From the NCBI GenBank assembly GCA_026545225.1, contig CM048852.1, positions 8,852,501 through 8,916,500 on the forward strand: DNA of 64,000 nt, in the 5' to 3' direction. The position numbers and the translations under genes are program-made. The first letter of the stretch is position 1; each line of letters begins with the position of its first letter. The notes under the pieces are model-generated. The model made no database searches, was not told where the DNA came from, and saw only the letters and a program-made list of their open reading frames with translations. This DNA is from Cornus controversa. Lineage: Eukaryota > Streptophyta > Magnoliopsida > Cornales > Cornaceae. This document shows, in pieces, positions 12,046 to 26,100 of this stretch.

Positions 12046-12699
12046 TGAAAAGTTATATAACTGTATGTAACGGAAGGAAAACAAAGCCGAGAAAAAAGAA
12101 GGCAGATACACCTTATTTAAAAATAAGGTTTTAAAATAAAATTACAAATTATTTAAAAATAAGGTTTTGTATTTATGTCTATTATATAAATAATTAATTA
12201 TAAAAATAAAATTTTAAAAGGAAATAACAAATTAGAAACAGTTAGTACCAAACATGTTTTTTGTTTTTGCTTTTTATATTTTTGGTAGCAGTTGGAGTTA
12301 CCAAACATGTTTTTAGTGTTTTGTTCTCAAAATTTTTGACGTTACCAAATGTGTTTTGCATGTTTCTGTTTCTGTAATTCTCGCAACGAAATATCGTCAC
12401 CAAACATACATTCACTTTCAATTTAAAACACCATACAACAAAAACACTGTTTCTGTTTTATCTAAAACTAAACATTTAAAACAAAACGCATACCAAACAG
12501 GTCCTTATTATTTTCATTTTGGGCCTATATTTTCAAAATGTTATATAATTGTGCACAATAAAACAAATCTCACCAAACATATTTTGGGCCTATATTTAGT
12601 TACTGTAACGGACCTGCAACATAAACACCTTAACACAATACACAAACCAAACAACCCCCCTTAGAATCTAAAATTATGAGCACCGACAAATTGGGTCCT
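12001..12699. other. AT-rich region with ACCAAAC(A/T)-type repeats, possible old hAT MITE
   Basis: Short repeats of TTACCAAACATG and CACCAAACATA and the end-like ACCAAACAGGTCC (12492-12504) resemble termini of hAT-type MITEs. I cannot pair the ends or find a target duplication. A TA run lies at 12023-12044. Confidence 0.3.
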
Positions 12700-13914
12700 G
12701 GATAGTTCAAGACAAAAACTGACCCGTATCTATTACCGAATCAAATACAAACCCAAGAAGGGCCAAAATCAAACCTTCGACATTCGAAACTTGACCTGCC
12801 TCATCATCTGTCGAAGGAGAAGATAAAGATAATAAAAAGAAAATCAAAATTAGGTATATACAATACCACTTAACTGTTCATTATTGTTATTTTTCAATTT
12901 TGAATTTAATTTCTTCGACTAATTTTTTCCCATAATTTTTATAATCAATTTTTACTGATTTGTTCTTACGCTACAAAGAATTTTACTTTTATTTCTGTAT
13001 AATGTTTTAGGCCTATATGTTTGGTAGTTTAATTATCTATAGTGTATCACAATTTGTTTATGAAAGGTATAACGAGAACAATGTGGACTTTGATGATAAA
13101 TTCTTCAGTGTTTGGCTTTGGAGTGGTTTGGACTATTTAGGGTTTTATTACAAGGCTTTGTTCGTAACAATTTGGTAACTTCGTCACTTGGGTTTTTGTT
13201 TGTGCCTTTGTTTTTAGTGCTATGAAGATATGTTGGATTTGCTGGCTATCAGAATCATACATATAATGGCATATTTGGTTCATATATTGGTTCCAGCTGT
13301 GGTTTGTTGATATATAAATATTTTGTAAATTCTGTATGTATTGACAGAAAATAAGTCTCTGGAAAACTTGCATGCAAGAAATGTTTTTTGAAGGCTCTGT
13401 ATCGAACGTTAAATTATCTCGAAGTTTCTAAAAATATGGGTTCATTTTAAGATAGCTGTTAAAAGGAAAAAAAGAAAATCACTGCAATATTTGAGTGCAC
13501 GAAAGAGATACATGTATATATATGTATTTCTTTAGGAAAAAAAATTGAAACATTTTCCAGTAAACAAACATATCAAACTTTTTTTTTTTAACAAAATGAA
13601 GGTAGTTTTATCTTTGAATCCTTAAGTTTGCCATTCTTAATGTGGCTTAAAGATTTATCATTCATGGTATGATTTATGCCTGTCTTGTACTTGGTTACAT
13701 CCCTGTGTATTTTATGATATGCATCCCTTTAACTTATCATAAGCATCTGAGGAAGTGTCTATTGCTTTTGTTCCAGAGTTGGCAATTATTGTTTCAAACT
13801 TTCAATCAGAGTTCAATTCTTGTTCATCCTTTTGATGCATTATTTTAATGTAATTATGTGGTTTTATTTATGTTAAGTAACCCAATTTATGGCAGTGGCT
13901 GTTATGTTTGTCAG
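12700..13914 (+). other. Probable 5' UTR exon and 5' UTR intron of the conserved gene
   Basis: The sequence just before the ATG has a pyrimidine-rich acceptor (GTTATGTTTGTCAG, ending 13914). About 1.06 kb upstream is a donor-like AAAATTAG|GTATAT (GT at 12854-12855), preceded by an A/G-rich stretch typical of plant 5' UTRs (12800-12853). The 12854-13914 stretch is T-rich and non-coding, as expected of a plant leader intron. This is inference; no transcript evidence is available and the transcription start is not located. Confidence 0.35.
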
Positions 13915-13949
13915 GTCTGCTGTTCAGGCTGTTGTGTTCGGTAGTAGGG

Positions 13950-14187
13950 ATGAGGCGGCAAGGACATTATGGTGATTCGGGTGGCAATGCATATGTTGCT
14001 GCTCGGATGCAGCATATGTCTGGTCAGAGGATGGAACACAGGTCTGGTTATTACCAAGGACGGTCAGAATCCCTGACCTCTGAGAAGGAGCATCCTTATG
14101 GAACTTCCAAAGCAGAGGGACAATTGAGGTGGGAAAGAGATGGATCAAAAATACAAAATCCAATGTCATCCCATATGTTCAATGAAG
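13950..14187 (+). CDS. Coding exon 1 of the conserved 279-aa protein gene
   Basis: This exon encodes residues 1-79 and the first base of codon 80. The ATG at 13950 is chosen because the MRRQG start matches the usual start of this plant family. The frame is open upstream only to a likely acceptor (TTTGTCAG, AG at 13913-13914), so a 5' UTR intron probably precedes it. The donor is GAAG|GCAAGT, a GC donor with otherwise perfect consensus. Using the GT five bases further on instead would bring a stop in exon 2 almost at once, so the GC site is the only one that keeps the frame. Confidence 0.88.
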
Positions 14188-17100
14188 GCAAGTATTTCTC
14201 TTATATTTTTTGTCTGCTGCTGCTGCTGCTTCTAAGTTAGGAATGCTAATAATTATAACAATTAACAACAAATAGATTAAGTAGTACTCCCTCCGTCCCA
14301 ATTCTTGTCCATCTTTCCATTTTGGGATGTCCCATTCCAAAAATGGACGTACTATCTTTTAAAACATTCCCAAACTAACCTTTTCGCTTTAACTTGTAAA
14401 TGATGTGGTCCCACCATGTGTAATACTATCTTTCACTCCAACAAGGATAAATTTGAAAATTCACTCATTACTACTACAATAAAAAATAAAATAAGACCCC
14501 ACTACCATAAAAAGTTGGATTCCCCAAACGTCCCAAGAATTTTGGGATGGAGGGAGTATAATTTAATAGCAGAAACATAAATTGTAAAAGGAAAGGTGTG
14601 GCCTGGGATATGGCGAGGCACGTGTTAACACGCTGTCCTAAAGCTTTTATTTCCTCTCAATGTGTCCAAGATACAATCCCAATCACTCACAACCATGACT
14701 CCTCTATGAGCAGTTGAGTACGTCCACAGAAGTCCAGTACCAAGTCTTGATTAGTGTTCCAAAATTATTAAGAACATACAATCCCAATCGCTCATACTCT
14801 ATGAGCACGTCCATAGGAAGTCTAATACCAAGTCTAGATTAGTGTTCCAAAATTATTAAGTTAACGTGAAAGTAATAGAAAATAGGAAGAAGTTTATTTG
14901 TAGATGAAGATGGATGGATAAAGAGGAAGAAAGAGTATTTAGATGATCTTTGTTTTCTGCAACTCTTTGACCTGTTGGACTCCTAGTATTTATAAACTAG
15001 AAGTACAATGGTAAAAAACAAAGAAATACAAAAATTAGGAAGCTATAACGTTATAAAATCAGCAAATAATCATAAGTCCCATAGACTATGTCAAAGAGAT
15101 TAGGAAACCTATTATTAATGTTATAGGTTAGGAGAAGCTCATGTGAACATCAAAGGTCATTACTCTAGATCAATTAAGTGCAATTGAGAAAATGTTATGG
15201 AAGTTTAACTACTTTGATAGCAAGCTAGTGTCGACTCCTTATGATCTGAGTGTACACCTAAAGAAATAATGAAGAACCTTTTTATTAACTAAAATACTCA
15301 CAGTTGATAGGATTTTTATTGTATATTGCAAATAAAACTATGCCTGATATTGCTTATGTTTTTTGAAAACTTGGTAGATATACACATAACCCTCGTAAGG
15401 ATCATTGGGATGCATTAGAGAGAGTTTTTAAATACCTTAAGGAAACTACAGAAAAGTCACTATGTTATCGAGGCTTTCCTAATGTAGTTGAGGGATATAG
15501 TCATGTAAATTGGATAACCGATAATGTAGATTTAAAATCTACTAGTGGTTATATATTTCTTTTAGGGGGAGCCGCAATATCTTGAGTTCGAAGAAACAAA
15601 ATATAATATCTAGAAGTACTGTGGAGTCCCTGTTTATAGCGTTGGACACAACCTATAATGAAACTAATTGGATTAAGAGCTTATTGATAGACATACCAAT
15701 AGTCGATAAGCCAATACTAATTATATCCGTGCATTATGATTGGAAAGTTGTCATAGACCTGGTGAAACAATCTCATACAAATAAAAAAATGAAGAGATAT
15801 TTACAAGTTAGATATAAATCTGTAAAGAGCTTATTAAATAATTTTTTTTATCTCATTGGACTATGTTAAATCTGAAAAGAATATCGTTGAGCAGTTGACT
15901 AAGGGACTTTTGAGTAATGTGACTAAGTCCTAGACTTGTCGAGGAGGATGTGCTTAAGTCCATAAGGGAGTCTCTTATGGAGGTAACCTAACCTTTGTGA
16001 TTTGAGATCCCATGAAGAAGGTTCAATGGGTAGAAACAATCCATACTACATGACTCATTTCAGAACTATTTTGAGGAGACACTCTCCTGTGCATACCTAT
16101 GGCACTGGTGCTGTGTAGTGTGACATTAGGAAGTGTATTTACCCTAAATGTGCTTGAGGTGCGACGTACCAGACGCATGTACCCTTGGATCGGAATATAT
16201 TGAATCCATTTTAAAAGTTGAAGAGAAAAGAAGAGAGTGAGTCGAGTTGAGCTATAGGAGGCGATTTGCGATGATCTTTCTTAGAGGTAGAGAAACTGCT
16301 AAGTCTTGCCTTCTCCGACAAGATTGAAAGAAAGGAGACAAGAGAAGGGCCTGCATTCCGAGTCAATGACCATAATATCGCAATCAGACGATCGATGCTC
16401 CTCTCATGCTTGGTTGGGAGGTTCGATAGACTAGTTGGAGGTCTGCATCGGATTGATTAGTGGGCTATTTGAAGTTGGAACTTGGAAGGTTTCGAGTGGG
16501 GTTAAAGTGTCGACTCTACCGGATGACCTACTTCTCTTTAGGTTTCCGTATGAGAAAGAGGCCAAAAGGGTGTTGAACAAAGGGAAGAGGATGCGGGGAG
16601 ATTAGATGCTGTTTGAGGACGTATGGGTGTACAGGGTTGATTGCTTGGGGTTACTAAGAAAGAGAAAGGAGAGAAGAATCATCTTGTATGGTTTTCCCTT
16701 GCACCTTTGGTGCTAGAAGTTGTTTGAAGTGATTGGTGATCTTTGCGGGGGTTTTAGGAGTGTGAAAGCTAATGACGTGGTGGATCCAGAGAAGATAGTT
16801 CTTCTGGTCGAAGATGGAGGTAAGATTCCACAGTCTATTCTTGTTGAGGATGAGTGGGTGGCTTACAGAGTGGCTCTAATGGACGAGACTCCACCTTCGT
16901 TTGTGTTGAAAGTTGATCAGGGTTTCGTTATGGAGGATATGGGCTGTCAGAATCATCATAAGGCATCTGGACATGAAGACGCAAGAAGCAGGCCTCGATT
17001 AGAGTTGCAGAGATCGGGATTCACAGGAGGTAGGGGACGATCGAAAAGTCACGCGAGGGGGGCGCGTGAAAGGGATAGAGGGTGTGATGTTACACGTGGC

Positions 17101-20100
17101 GGGGATAGAAGAAGTATCTAATCTGGGTGGAATATAGATAAGGCACAATGCGTCTCTCTCTCTATGTCGCTGTGGTTAAGGAGTCACGTGGCAGGGATAT
17201 GGCTGATTTTCATTTCGGGTGGAAGATAGCTAATGCATGTGGCGACAGATCTGTGTGTTAGGAAAAAAGTTCACGTGACTTCATTTTGAATTCAAAAAAG
17301 GGACATGGATCAAAGTGGCAAAGTGATGAGCTTAGGCCTAATTCTTATGGTCCAAAGGGATTTGGGTCTTTTAATAAAGGCCTTGAGCACCCTTTTAATC
17401 TATAGAGGGTTGGGTCGATGGTAGCAGGCCAAAGGGATGACGTGGGCTAGAAACGCTTCGTCAACCAAATAGATTTAATGTTTCTTTAAAGAACCCAGAT
17501 CACCAGCCTTTACAACGGAGCCTGCCTGTTCAGAGATTGGGCCAAGCTTAGGAGATGCAAGGGGTGCTGGGCCAAGGAGGGTCTGGAATCCAAGATCTTA
17601 CTACTTGGAATAGATATGAGCCTCTTCAACACGTTAAGGAACAGGCCACTGGAGTTGACTTATGATCGGAAGACAAGGAAATGGTCTCGACTTGACAAGC
17701 AAAAATGGGTTGCTAAGGCAAGTAGTGTCGGTAAGACAGCTATGTCTTCCTCGAGTGTAATCAAGTCTCCCTCTTCTTCTTCTTTTAGGAATTTGGGGGT
17801 GAGCTCTTGGGAGTTTGAAAGCAGTGATCTGTCGGTAATTTGGGGAGTCTGCTGCCGGTGCTTGAAGAATCGCCGGGGGATTGTTTGGTGGCAGATGAAA
17901 ATTTGAGGTCGGTCATCATGTTTCTGGAAGTGTGAAGAATGGATCGTCGGCTGAAGAGCTGGTCCGGGATTCGACAGAGTGATGGGGTGGTTAACCAAAC
18001 TGGTTTGCATAGCCGAAAGGAAGTTACTATATGAGTTGGAAGAGATTGTCAGTATAAGCTGAATGAGGATGTCTTGGAGGCTTTAATTCGGGAGTTGCCT
18101 CCTCTCCAGTCAGTCCTGTATGTCAATCGGTTAGTCTTGATGATGGATCCACCTCACAGATACATAGTAAAGGAACTGTATCTCTGACTCCCCACATTAC
18201 TCTTTCCTCTATTCTCCATGTCCCACACTTTGCTTTCAACCTTTTATCTGTTAGTAAACTTGCAAAGAATTTTAATTGTGCTGTCATTTTCTTACATGAC
18301 CGCTATTTGTTACAGGACTTGAGTATGAGGAGGATTGTTGACGGGGGATATGAGCGCGATGGATTGTACTACTTTGGAGATCCTCCAACTTTACCACATG
18401 ATGTATTTGTTCTTCAAGCCACCATGTTACCTGAGTCTTAGTCTTATGTTTTCTCTTTCAAAACATTGTCTTTATGGCATGCCAGTTTGGGACATACAAA
18501 TTTTCTGTCTTTATGCAAGTTGTTTCTTATGTTAATAAAGACTTGTAAGACTCATAACCTTCCGTGTGTGGTTTGTGAATTGTCAAGACATGTTCATACT
18601 AGTTACATTCCTCGTGTGCATCGTGCACCTGTCCCATTTGATTTAATTCATTTTGATGTATGGGACCCTTTTCGGTCACTGTTTTATCTGGTCATCGGTA
18701 TTTTTTGACATTTATTGATGATTATTCTAGATGTACTTGGGTTTATTTTCTTAAGAAAAAATCGGAAGTATTTCCTTTGTTTTTTCAATTTTTAAAAATG
18801 ATTCAAACTCAATTCCTTGTCATTGTTCGAAATATTCGATCTGATGGTCGTATATATTTCCAATAATTTTCGCTCCCAGTTAAATCAACAGAGCATTTGA
18901 CATCAACTTACTTGTCCATACACTCTTGAATAGAATGGTGTGGTGGAACCCAAGAACCGTCATATTATGTCTGTTGTCCGATGCCTTTTACGTAGTATGA
19001 CGGTTCTTAAATATTTTTGGCGCATGACTCTCTTAATTGCCACATACTTTATTAATTGCACTCCCAGTCGAGTGTTATCTAGTAAAGTTCCCCTCCAGGT
19101 TCTTTAGCCCGATCGTGTTCTTTTTCCTATTCTTCCTAGGGTGTTTGGTTGTACTTACTTTGTCCAAAACCGTAATCCTACTCACACCAAATTGGATGAG
19201 AAGACCGTTCGTTGTGTCTTCTTAGGATACTCTGCTATGTCTAAAGGGTATCGCTGCCATAATCCTGTGTTTACACATATGCATCACTCATTGGATGTTA
19301 CTTTTTTTTTTTTTGGAAGAACTTTCATTTTTTGGTAAGTCTGCTCCTGTACAAGAACCTCTTTCTATCCTCTAAAGAGTCATCCCTAGTTTATCCTCTA
19401 CCCATCTTTGAGTCTCCGTTGGAATCGATGTCAAGTACTTCTATTCCTCCTCCCCTATAGGTTTACTTCGGTTGCCCTCGTCCTCAGACTCCTCTACCAG
19501 AAGCTCCCTTGGATTCAGGTATATCTTCTTCTCCCACTCCTATTCCTGATCATACTGTTACTTCCAGTTATCCCTCTCGTAACCGTAAACCCCCCAATTG
19601 GTGTGGTTTCTCTAAATGCACTTACCATCATATCTCTCAATTTGTTTCTTATGATGCTCTTTTATATTCTTATCAGGCATTCTTGGGGAAACTTGATTCT
19701 GTTTCCATTCTCCGCTCTATCTTTGAGGCGCTTCAGCATCCACAGTGGGTTACTACTATGCGGGCAGAGGTGTATGCTCTTCAGCACAATCACACATGGG
19801 ATCTTATGCCTCTTCCTTCCGGAAAAAAAACTGTGGGTTGTAAGTGGGTTTTTCAGCCTGAAGTATTTGCCTGATGGTTCTATTGATCGATACAAAGCTT
19901 GCCTGGTTGCTAAAGGATTCACTCAGGTTCCAAGGAAGGATTTCAGTGCTACTTTTGCCTCTGTGGCGAAGTTAACTACTGTCCACCTCCTCATGTCACT
20001 AACAGCTTCCCATTTTTGGCCTCTTCACCAACTTGATGTCAAGAATGCCTTTTTAAATGGTGGCTTGCTTGAGACTATTTATATGGATCTACCTCTGGAA

Positions 20101-23100
20101 TTTCGGGCTAAGGGGGAGTATGCTGGGAAGATTTGTCGTCTTCAAAAATCTCTTTATGGGTTGAAACATTCTCCTCGAGCATGGTTTAGTCGATTTAGTG
20201 ATGTGGTTTTATCCATGAGCTTCGTGCACTGTCACTCTGACCACACGTGCTTCATTCGTCGACAATCTGATGGACGGTGTATTATTCTCTCTAGTGTATG
20301 TTGATGATATTATCATCATTGGAGATGACTCAATTAGTATTGCTCAGGTTAAAAAGAATCTTGGATGCTTCTTTGATGTTAAGGATTTGGGCCTTCTCCG
20401 TTACTTCTTTGGAATAAAGGTTGCCAGATCCTGCCATGGGATATCTCTCTCCCAAAGGAAGTATACTTTAGATCTTTTGTTAGATATAGGGATGTTAGGA
20501 TGCAGACTGGCCTCCTCTTCAATGGATCCAAATTAGAAGCTCTCTGCAGAGTTGGGAGATTTACTAGATGATCCTACTTTATATCAACGCTTGGTAGGCC
20601 ACCTCATATATTTGACCAATACTAGACCAAGATTTAGCTTTTGTAGTTAGTATTGTGAGTCAATTCATACATGCTCTACGGACAGCTCACCTGGATGCAG
20701 TCCATCACATTTTGCGGTACCTTAAGGCATGCCTTGGCCTTGGATTATTCTATGCTTCAGGTAACCAGTCTGGAATCTCCTGCTTTACAGATGCCGACTA
20801 TGCTGAGTCTAAGGCGGATAGACGATCTACTTCTGGCTTCTGTACTTTTTATGGTAAACATCTTTTATCATGGAAAAGTAAGAAGCAGGCTGCTGTTTCC
20901 TGGTCCTCTGCTGAGGCAAAATATCGTGCTATGGCACAAGGCATATTTGAGCTTCTCTGGAGTCGATCTATGCTTGTTGAGTTGGGATTTACTCAGATGG
21001 ATTATTCTAACTTGTTCTGTGATAACAAGTCTGCCATAATGCTTGCTTCTGATTCAATTCTCCATGAAAGAACGAAACACATTGAAGTAGATATCCACTT
21101 TATTCGGGAGAAAGTTCGAGCTGGTATTATTAATCCTTCATTTGTTTCGTCTTCAAAACAGATAGCTCATATGTTCACCAAGTTTGTTGGTCCATTAGTC
21201 TTGAAGTCCTCTATAGTCAAGCTCGGCTTGATTAACATCTTCGCTCCAGCTTTAGGGGGAGTGTTGGAGATCATATTTTACCTAATAGAGAAGATTGTTG
21301 GAGATCATATTTTATCTAATACATAATTATAGGATCGCATCAATTACGATCCTATAATTAAGGTATTGGTTTGACTTTCACTTTTTCCTTTATTTAATTT
21401 TATTTCTTTCCTTACATGTAATATTCTCAATGTATATAAATATAGATCTAGGCTCCTTAATTGAGTAAGCCATTCTAAAATTCTATTAAATGAATACCTA
21501 AACAGAAGAAAAGACAACAGGTACTCAATCCCATGTATATAGAAGTTTAGAAAATGCCCATGTAACAATGCTACGACACATGTTTATGACGTGAACCAAC
21601 TTGGTTCACAGCTTCTGTTACTAAGCAACGAATAGTGAATTAAAGTAATCTCACATTCAACTGAAACTGTATAGGTCTATGAGTAAAACCATAGAAAACC
21701 AATAATTTGAAAAATTATTGGAGCTCGATCAAGTGGCAGCAGAGCTTGATCGACTGAGCTGCCATATGTGGCAAAAGGTATACATGCAAGAGGTGAAGCG
21801 TCACCGAGCTGGTATTACCAAAGTTGCTAGCCTTTACCCATAAATAGAGGCATGCAACTAAGGAAATAAAGGGAGAAGAGAGAGGATAATAGGAGGACAA
21901 GGAAGCAAAGAGAGGAGAGAGAGGAAAAGAAAAGAAAGAAAGGAGAATAGAGAGGAGAAAAGAAGGAAAGAAAAGAGGAAAGGAAATCAGAAAATTTGAA
22001 GGCACACAATTTGTTCAAGGTAGATGATTCAACCCTGAATTTCCCTAAAAATGAAGTTATGTGCTAAACAAGTTTAAGTATACTATCTTGAATTCTCTGC
22101 TAGTGTTTATTGGCCTCTGTTATCCTCATATGCCTGATGGGATCTGTTACTTGGTATGTGTAAAAGACATTAATTAAAGTTTTATTGCTGTTTATGCGGT
22201 ATTCTGTTGTGTAGTTTTGACAAAATGGACACAATTTTGGGGTGTTAGAGTGCTTTAGAAACATCGAGCTTGTGCCACTGAGTTGCTTAAAGTTGTTAGT
22301 TTTTGATTGACTATTTTCTGAAATTAAGAATCTGTTTTAGTTTAATATGCAAATGAACAAATGATCTTGTAATCAATTAGGAAAAAAGGAAGAGTTTTTG
22401 AAAATGCACAAGTTTCCTTGAAAATATGATATTAAAATTGGGACTTTCAGATTTGGGTTATACTAGTTATAAACTCATGGTACTGCTCAGTTTCTGCATG
22501 TTTGGTTTGTTGTCTACTTGTTGGTGGCCTTGAGTCATGGTCATGGACCATTTTCCTAGGGTATGGTCATGTCCCGATTTTGGATTAATGTCTTGTTTTG
22601 TGGTTGTGCTTTGACTGTTTATTATTAAGTCCTGTCCCTTGTTTGTGGATTGACTGATTGCTGTAACACCTTATGATGCAGTCATGAATGATTTAGTTTT
22701 CTGATCATGGTCATGGACCAGTATCTTTATGATGTCCTTGTTCGAAATTTGGATATCGTGTTATCATGGTCTAAAATTTCTTGTTATCATGGTCTTAGAC
22801 CTTGTTATTGGACTATGTTAGTTGTTACAATAACATGTGGTGTTAACTCCTGGGAAAATCTCATGCACATTAATTATGGGTGGCCTCTAGGAAGATCTGT
22901 TTGTATTAGGTAGTAGGGTCCTGAGGTGACCTGATAGAAAGAGATTGCTAATTATGCCAGGGGTGACCCATGGGGTATATCTCATATATTGGTATCTGCT
23001 AGTCTCGTTATTGTGGTTATCAATGGATATTGCCTAGTTGTGTTATGACCTTAGATAGTTTCCATGTTCATAGTTTGTGCTATAGGTTATGGTTTTGGTA

Positions 23101-26100
23101 CTTAAGAGCATTGTGTGCATGTTGTGTGTCGTTTTTTTTGAGCGTATGTGGGCACCTAGACTTCAGCGAACATATGGTAGTGAGTGTCTTGGACACATCA
23201 ACATCCAAATATTCTCATGTGGTTCCCACGGACCTATGTCACACCTTAACCTCTGGACTTGTTTGAAGACCTCAAGGAACCTCTATTCTTCTGAAAAACC
23301 TGGAGGAGACTACCAAGGGAAGTGACACCTTGACTGAGCAGCCTAGGTTGGGTGCAGAGCTTAGGGGCCTCACACACACACACAACATAGTGTCACTTTA
23401 TGGGATCCTACGGTCATTTGCCCAGGAGGCTAGAGTTCAGGAATTGTTGAGGAAAACCCATTCTGCGGGACTGTTCCTCGATATGGTCCAACGAGTGTAT
23501 AGAAGTTCACAGGTCCAAGGAGCGTATAGAAGTTCATAGTTCCTTGAGATAGCCCCCGTGCCCTCCATAGACTGTACCCTTTCTTTTATTGTTATTCTTT
23601 CCTAACCTTTTCATTCGTTGCACCACCATCATTATAATTTAATATAGCCACTTTATTGAACTTTGAGCTTTGGTCTTTGACAATGCCCAACGGTCATTAC
23701 TTCATAGTTATTGACTGTTCACCATTATATAAATTGCACCAAACACATCTAAAAGGGAGGAAAAGTCACCGTTCTCTCTCTTTGATCCTCTCTCTCTCTC
23801 TGTACCTTTGCTTCACCGCAGTCTAGTACCACGGTATCAATCTTCGCTTCACCACGACCCGGCACCATGGTCTCTTCCTCCTTGCTTCATTGCAGCCCAG
23901 CATCCTAGCTCCGCGGTATCACTCTCTTCACTTCACCGTGGTTTGGTCCTCACTTCACCGTGGCCTAGCGCCATGGTCTCTATCTTTGCTTCGCCACAGG
24001 CTTGTGCTGCGGTCTCTCTCCCTCATCCCTTCACGACAGCCTAGCACCGCGGTAGCGATATCTATCTCTTCACTTCACCATAGTTGCTGCCGCGGTCTCA
24101 CCCTCTCATTTCACTGCGCCATAGCGCCACAGTCTCTATCTATGCTTCACCACGGCCTCTCCCTCCACTTCACTGCAGTCTCTCCCTCCTCCCTTCATTG
24201 CGGTCTAGTGTCACGTTATCTCTCTATCCGCTTCACTACGGTTCGACAGTCTCTCACCCTTCTCTTCATCAAGGCTGAGCACTGCGGTCTCTTCCTCTTC
24301 ACTTCACTGCGACCAAGCGCGGTGATCTCTCTCTCTCGTGGACTAGCACCATGGTCTCTATCCTCACTCTACTGCAGGTTTTTCTCGCAGAACTCTCCCT
24401 CTCACCCACTTGTCTATAAGGGGAAGCTCAAGGAACTATCCCTTTTGCTGCCTTCAGTTTTCTTTTGACTTGCTTGGACTTTCACCTAGGCTGGGCACCT
24501 TGGAACCTTTTGTTGTACTTCTGCCATGTTGCGGGTGATGCCTCACATCCTACTCAATGAATAATGAACCCCACACCTACATTGTATAACCATTAAATCG
24601 GACGAGCCAACGGCTGCTAGAAGACGTATACCCTATGCTCATGTTTGCATTGAGATATCCATTGATGACCCTCTATGGACATCTTTTAACCTGGATGAAA
24701 AAAATTGATAATTGTAAGGTCTTTGACCATGGTACATGTAAGAAGTTCACAGAAAAATGAGAGAGGTTGTACAACCAAATGAAGACCCAAAGAAAAGTAA
24801 TGATGAGTGGGAGGAGATTGAAACAAGAAGACCAATCTCTATGCTCCTTCCATTGAGAACAATGGGAATAGGAATGAAACAATTTTATTTCTAATAAATT
24901 GCAAAATACTAGAGACAAAGGAAAGACTTATTTGGATAAAGGAACTTCAAAGAGAAGTGGCAACATGTTTGGAACCCTTGACTAGTCTGTGGCAAAGATG
25001 CACGAGGTTAGATTGACATTCCTTGAGTAATATCAAGAAGATCCAAGTTAATTGAGAGAGTATCTGTTTTCTTGCAACTTTTCTAATAAATTGGAAAAGA
25101 TGCATGAGCTAGCTTTCCCAATGTTGCATACTCCTCGGCTTGTAACTCTCTCTATGCATCAATTTTTCATGACAATAGGAGGATCCCTCCTAGTCATTAT
25201 GAGAAAGGGTGTAGTTGTTAATTGAGAGAGTATCTGTTTTCTTGCAACTCTTCTTGTTTGTGGCCTATCGACTTGGGTTGTGAGTTGTGTTTTAGGTGCT
25301 TTTGGTCCACGAGTTTAATATCAGGGCTTCTTTGGATGCCTGTTGTGTATATCCTATTTTTCGGTTAATCAATGTTTTCTTACCTACCGGAAAAAATTAT
25401 AGAATTGTTCAAATTTCAATAAAAGATCCAATCATCTTTTTCCTCTTTGTTTTTAACAGTGACAGAAAACCTCTCTTTTCAATACCTTTTAGTTTCCACA
25501 ACTTTTAGTTTGGAGTTTTTATTTTCAGTGTTTTTGTGAAGACAATTGCTTTCTAATATTTTGTCTGGCATGCTAAAAATGTGTCATGGGTTGTGGGTTT
25601 ATATTACTTTGTTTGCTTCATGAGAAAATAATATGAATCTACCAAATATATCAATTTGATTTGTGACTTCTGATTGCTCCGTGTTAAAATAAAGCTTTGG
25701 ACTGTGTATACTTAGATATGATGCTCGTGTTATAGGTCAAGGGGGTGATGCATCTAGATCCTATTACCAGGGCCAAAGGCCAGATCCAAAAATGGGTTTA
25801 GAGAAACAAGGCAACAATGATCCGAGATCTCAGCCCCATGAAGAAGATATGGACATTGGTTATGAGGATAATCTCCTGTTGCAAACTTTTGATGGTCTTG
25901 AGCAGAAATTCCTGGATGACATATTGAAACTGACCAAGGAACAAACTGATGCGGAGGATGCAGAAAATGCTAGACACAGGGAGGTTAGTTTATATTGAAA
26001 CTCAGCTTCTCAATTACTTTTTGTCTTAACTTCAAGGTTGATTAGTAAACGCAGATTTCCTGAGACAAATTATTTTTTGGATAAAAATCTATGTCATGTT

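Larger units (their letters stand above)
18110..21523 (+). mobile_element. 5'-truncated Ty1/copia retrotransposon with 3' LTR
   Basis: The copia order is kept: protease end/GAG-pre-integrase (18.1-18.6 kb), integrase (18.6-19.3), RT (19.6-20.55) and RNase H (20.6-21.2). A purine tract TTTAGGGGGAG follows at 21251-21261, then an LTR starting TGTTGGAGATC. It lacks 5' LTR, primer site, gag and most of protease, and joins LINE sequence on the left. Several frameshifts and stops make it non-autonomous. It lies in sense orientation inside intron 1. Confidence 0.88.
14188..25735 (+). other. Intron 1 (11.5 kb) of the conserved gene, GC-AG type
   Basis: The intron starts GCAAGT and ends GTTATAG. It contains, in order, a Stowaway MITE, a copia RNase H remnant, a LINE ORF1 remnant, a large copia remnant with 3' LTR, an LTR-like region with a degenerate minisatellite, and a second LINE ORF1 scrap. 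Its limits are fixed by the reading frame across the junction. Confidence 0.85.

Noticed and set aside
12356-12664. 102-codon frame
   Set aside because: It lies in AT-rich, MITE-like sequence with no codon structure or family resemblance.
18110-21261. An active copia element, since YVDD and RNase H catalytic residues are intact
   Set aside because: It lacks the 5' LTR and gag and has frameshifts in RT and integrase, so it cannot be autonomous.
21715-22018. Two minus-strand frames of 96 and 63 codons rich in Ser/Leu/Phe
   Set aside because: They are produced by a G/A-rich tract read in reverse (low complexity), not by a gene.
23890-24468. 192-codon frame rich in Ser/Leu/His
   Set aside because: It runs along the degenerate minisatellite; composition and overlapping alternative frames show it is repeat-driven.
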